Virus record (IMG/VR): IMGVR_UViG_3300025645_000180
Location: 1-38,250 of that record
Length of the DNA: 38,250 nt
Strand: one strand, 5' to 3'
Source of the DNA: a virus
The position numbers were made by a program, and so were the translations under genes. The notes under the pieces were generated by a model that was not told the origin of the DNA, did not search any database, and saw nothing but the letters and a program-made list of their open reading frames with translations. Shown here piece after piece: positions 36,201 to 38,250 of this stretch; the first letter of the stretch is position 1; each line of letters starts with the position of its first letter.

Positions 36201-36857
36201 TGAGGTTCCCGCCACCCCTATAGTAACAGTGCCGGGATCTAGTACCATTACATTTTTTGGGTTTGGAGTACCCATTGACCAACCGGTAGCACCAGCTTTC
36301 GTGACCTCAAAAACCATTTGACCAGCTAAAGCTGATTCAGTACAGTCAGTAAATTTGGCAAAGATTCTGCCAGATGGCTTATATGATTCGGCGTTGGAAT
36401 TGTCAGTATCAATAGCAATGCCGTAAAAGGGAATTACTCCCGTAAACTCTGTGGAAGATGTAGTCAACCCGTTTGCAATGTTTTTTGTATTATAGAAATT
36501 AAGGTATGGCGCGCCCCCGTTAAGTATATTGGATTGAGCAACTGTAGTGGACGTAAAAGTGGGAGTAGCATTAGTAGCTACATCTTGACCAATAGAAAAT
36601 TGACCGCTAGAATACGATACGCCAGTGCCGGCACTAAGATGCGCACGAACTTCTGTCGCACTTGGGCCAGTATAAGTGAAGTTTCCGTCACTACTATTAT
36701 ATGTAAGGGAGCCATCTCCACCTGCATCAATAGCATTTATTAGAGGTCTAAATGAACTAATAGTAGGTATACTAGTAGTTATATCCAGAGTTGTAGTTAC
36801 ACCTTCAGTTGGGCTTATCGTTGTATTCTTGGGGGTCACATCTATTGTAATCGCCAT
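33219..36857 (-). CDS. Large tail fibre protein
   Basis: The 1212-residue protein is made of beta-rich, Gly/Thr/Asn-rich repeats. Recognisable parts: LTVDDKNIVLGNVDTPTDTT followed by GGGITLKGTTDKTLNWVDST (about residues 375-420), a fibre domain I associate with marine phages; GTGTWQGTAI with LTSGTIDNARLP and SITSVGTLS repeats; and two copies of a unit of about 85 residues starting PIISL (about 800 and 920) with FHLADGS or WHLADGS. The C-terminal end has ESSWYIKKGGVAEIVCIASH. It overlaps its upstream neighbour by one base. It likely forms a trimeric host-binding fibre. Confidence 0.85.
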   Translation of the reverse strand: MAITIDVTPKNTTISPTEGVTTTLDITTSIPTISSFRPLINAIDAGGDGSLTYNSSDGNFTYTGPSATEVRAHLSAGTGVSYSSGQFSIGQDVATNATPTFTSTTVAQSNILNGGAPYLNFYNTKNIANGLTTSSTEFTGVIPFYGIAIDTDNSNAESYKPSGRIFAKFTDCTESALAGQMVFEVTKAGATGWSMGTPNPKNVMVLDPGTVTIGVAGTSNALDLTDLVVNGSLDINGNADISGNLTGVDTLTATNLVGTLATANRNEIFSNVSGDIAIAAGGAATIQPDSVENSMLAGSITNAKLSNSTITVSDGSNTSPVALGGTLSFTGTSNEVTVAENAGTVTIGLPDDVTVGGDLVVTGDLTVNGTETILNSTTLTVDDKNIVLGNVDTPTDTTADGGGITLKGTTDKTLNWVDSTDSWTSSEHFELASTKTFRINANEVLNQTTLGSTVLASSLTSVGALDSGSITSNFSDINIGDNVVTAAEFVGDLRGAVRFQAKAGESLAKGDVVYISGVSGQKPVVSKAQANSAATMPSFGLANAAVSANANIEVISFGTFAHGNTTGGAEEWEFGDILYVSAATAGALTNVKPAGAANLIQNVGKVERVHASTGSIMIAGAGRTAATPNLDTGKFFIGDSNNYSTTGSFSNQFTNTSGTISLNGANITTVGTIGTGTWQGTAIANAYIGNHSAAKLTSGTIDNARLPSAATSITSVGTLSNLVIQPLVGSTGGILVNSEGGSASFLLAGVGSVGDADYVAPGNFNVLGAASATIISDSNTIVGPTTVNSDLFEIKSTVDDATEKPIISLYRDAGVPSTNDELGAIRWFGQNASDEKQFYGGIYAQADVITDGAHKGSLNFHLADGSNNGTAISDVLVDINGDEDPAMSLTSELLTLNAGLIVNNDSMEIVSTEAGADAMPIISLFKNGGSTTDGDDLGGIRFYGMNDHSTPKKTFYAGMYGELGRGDHGDEIGRIKWHLADGSGTEDAVTDVTATITGDSDPTMTLEYFALNLKNDVNINFQAGGGTNYVAWDTGNNHTKLSADMTQDAAIVCTLPTVSGTLAVTNAETFTGGVTVEGGLNVSGGITSDSFTYSRAVALQDGNLSASQYLALAGKRIIQSGSTDPTYTLFQPVAADVGKSWIICNPSTKNITIDPDTQNVWILDGVTLTARESSWYIKKGGVAEIVCIASHATGGGVTQANFVIFGAGVIEL

Positions 36858-37228
36858 TATCTTGTTATCTCCCTCGTCACGTTTGCGCGACCTTGTATCA
36901 TTCTAGTTACTGTGCTACCTGCGAATATTTCTAAGTCATATACGTAGGAGCCTGCGGTGATTCCCGCAGTTTGTACTGCTGTAAGGTCCATATTTATAAT
37001 ACCGTTGCTCTGCAGTTCCGCTGCCCCAGTACTACCAGTGCAGGTAAATACAATAGTACCATCTGCAAAGGTTGCCCCAGGAGTAGCGGTATTTTCCGCC
37101 TTAGTTCTAAGATGTGCACGAGCTTGATAGCCAGAGAGATCCCTGGCACTACCATCTTCTTTTATGGTCATTGTAAGACCAAAAGTAGAGCCTTGATCTA
37201 TAGTTATGTTGTATTTACCTGCTGACAT
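36857..37228 (-). CDS. Small tail or baseplate-associated protein
   Basis: The 123-residue protein has YNITIDQGSTFGLTMTIKED, then ARDLSGYQARAHLRTKAE, and a C-terminal GSYVYDLEIFAGSTVTRMIQG with a final VTREITR. This strand-rich I.QG..F...L.GY.A....R pattern is common in small phage tail/baseplate proteins upstream of fibre genes. GGAG precedes the ATG. It is the first gene after the 37249 promoter and is coupled to the fibre gene. Confidence 0.65.
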   Translation of the reverse strand: MSAGKYNITIDQGSTFGLTMTIKEDGSARDLSGYQARAHLRTKAENTATPGATFADGTIVFTCTGSTGAAELQSNGIINMDLTAVQTAGITAGSYVYDLEIFAGSTVTRMIQGRANVTREITR

Positions 37229-37248
37229 ATTTTTTCTCCATGTCGTAC

Positions 37249-37277
37249 ATTATATTGCCTCTGACAAATTTTGTCAA
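37249..37277 (-). promoter_or_regulatory. Sigma70 promoter for the fibre genes, overlapped by a palindrome
   Basis: On the minus strand TTGACA (37272-37277), 17-bp spacer, TATAAT (37249-37254), both perfect. TGACAAA (37262-37268) and TTTGTCA (37270-37276) form a 15-bp inverted repeat covering the -35 and the start of the spacer, a good operator candidate. The leader is about 14 nt. The promoter lies in the 59-base gap between the tip gene and the 36857-37228 gene. Confidence 0.85.
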
Positions 37278-37287
37278 GTTATATTTT

Positions 37288-38250
37288 TTAAAGCTGTGAT
37301 AGGTCGCCTATCTTAACTCGGATTGCACCAGTGTCGTCTCTTACGCGGATACCGTCTTCAGTCATAGTGGTTCCCGCACTACTGGAGCCACCGCCGCCTA
37401 TTGCAAACACAGTAGCACCACTAGAGTTTGAACCTAGATAGAATCCATTTGTGGCACTAGTGGCACTAGTTTTACCATGGCTATAAATTGCACCTGCCGC
37501 ATTTGATACTCCAATCACTAAGTTAGAGCGTACATTGACATTATTACCACTAATTGTGCCACCATTTATCTTATCTGCACTCAATGTACCATCTACGATT
37601 ACACTGCCTGGGAAGGTTTCTACTACTAGCGAGCTAAAGTTGCTAGCACTTATAGAAGTGCTAGATGATTGTACACTTCCATTATATACTCTAGTTCCTG
37701 CTAGGTTTGCGCTAGTGTCTGTAACAGTGATTCTATCGTTTGGTCTAATAGCGCCATCAGATGCTGCTGCTATAACTGCTGCTGCAACTGCTTGAGCACT
37801 GGCATTATTAAGAGTCCCAGCCCAGCTTGTAGCGTACGTATTATTTATCTGGGCAGTGTTTTGCTCCTCGAAGGTAAATATACCAGATCCACGAACGCCT
37901 ACTGCAGTACTATCTGCACCCGCTTTGGCTTTTGTAAAGGTTTGAGTCTTGATAACTCCAGCAGGTATAGCAGTACCATCGCTAAATTTCCCTACGATAG
38001 TGTACGTTGCGCTACCAGTATTTCCTGACATAGCAGTGAAGGGCTGTACTGTTGCATGAAGTGTTGAAGCATCATCTGAAGCAAAAACTGGGGTATTCAT
38101 ACCACTATGCGCAACATTTACCTTGAAATGACCATTGCTAGTTCCGACTCCATCATAGTCTAGCTGTGTGGCTCCCTCATATACTTTGATAGAAGTACCT
38201 GACCCTGCGAAACTGCTAACAGTGCCTGAACTACTTGCAGGAATAGCATG
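37288..38250 (-). CDS. C-terminal part of a tail tip / host-specificity-type protein (continues beyond window)
   Basis: The frame is open through the right edge, so an internal ATG at 38100 is not the true start; 320 residues are visible. The sequence is Gly/Ser/Thr/Ala-rich with IVDGTLSADKINGGTISGNN (about 120-139 residues from the end) and a closing TMTEDGIRVRDDTGAIRVKIG, the type of end seen in lambda gpJ-like and DUF1983 tail tip proteins. The N-terminal part is missing. It would lie at the tail tip, next to the fibre genes. Confidence 0.7.
   Translation of the reverse strand, partial: HAIPASSSGTVSSFAGSGTSIKVYEGATQLDYDGVGTSNGHFKVNVAHSGMNTPVFASDDASTLHATVQPFTAMSGNTGSATYTIVGKFSDGTAIPAGVIKTQTFTKAKAGADSTAVGVRGSGIFTFEEQNTAQINNTYATSWAGTLNNASAQAVAAAVIAAASDGAIRPNDRITVTDTSANLAGTRVYNGSVQSSSTSISASNFSSLVVETFPGSVIVDGTLSADKINGGTISGNNVNVRSNLVIGVSNAAGAIYSHGKTSATSATNGFYLGSNSSGATVFAIGGGGSSSAGTTMTEDGIRVRDDTGAIRVKIGDLSQL

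Noticed and set aside
1-38250. CRISPR array, insertion sequence or tRNA gene
   Set aside because: I saw no regularly spaced direct repeats, transposase-like frame or cloverleaf in the gaps between genes.

Overview
The window is a piece of a tailed double-stranded DNA phage genome. It is AT-rich and packed almost end to end with short overlapping genes, many with ATGA or TAATG start-stop overlaps. It carries a phage-type replication set (DnaB-like helicase, DnaG-like primase, family A polymerase, SbcCD/gp46-47 pair, 5'-3' exonuclease, resolvase-like nuclease, ssDNA-binding protein), nucleotide genes (thyX, nrdA, nrdB, thioredoxin, two MazG-like), lysis genes and tail-fibre genes. The gene mix (hsp20, phoH, thyX, nrdAB, bS21, and a fibre domain I associate with marine metagenomic phages) suggests a marine or aquatic lytic phage of a Gram-negative host. 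The host cannot be named from the sequence. No terminase, portal or capsid gene, integrase or phage RNA polymerase is visible. The tail module runs off the right edge, so the head genes probably lie outside.

Layout. Bases 2-178 are the 3' end of a rightward gene closed by a strong terminator. Bases 229-761 hold no convincing gene but several hairpins. Bases 762-5095 are a leftward block of about 16 small early or accessory genes: four tiny membrane proteins, a MazG-like NTP pyrophosphohydrolase, a SprT-like metallopeptidase, a DUF3310 protein, a phage ribosomal protein bS21, two SANT/GcrA-like DNA-binding proteins, and several unknowns. Bases 5100-5200 are a divergent promoter region. Bases 5228-7595 run rightward: small proteins, hsp20, lysozyme, 3TM holin, SH3-like protein and a second MazG-like protein. 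Bases 7648-11441 are mostly unknown coupled genes. Bases 11597-15209 hold DNA-binding HTH proteins, a PC4-like protein and an NAD+ DNA ligase split over two genes. Bases 15286-32010 are the replication, recombination and nucleotide block. Bases 32033-38250 are leftward tail-fibre genes converging on a hairpin terminator at 32011-32034.

Regulation. Ten near-consensus sigma70 promoters (TTGACA or TTGACT, 17-18 bp spacer, perfect TATAAT) precede the transcription units on both strands. Most share an AT-rich initial transcribed sequence resembling TATAATatctttcaaaatt. This points to use of the host RNA polymerase throughout the visible part. Three hairpin terminators with U-runs (11990-12030, 15230-15259, 32011-32034) and one at the left edge (198-228) delimit units. 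Two operator-like inverted repeats overlap -35 boxes, at 5118-5137 and 37262-37276.

How the genes work together. NrdA/NrdB/thioredoxin, ThyX and the MazG-like enzymes would shape the dNTP pool. Primase, helicase, polymerase, SSB, exonuclease and ligase copy and join DNA. SbcCD-like, UvsW-like and the Hjc-like nuclease would handle recombination. A set of SANT/GcrA-like HTH proteins and a PC4-like protein are candidates for transcriptional control or DNA packaging of replication intermediates. bS21 may adjust host translation. Lysozyme and holin end the cycle.
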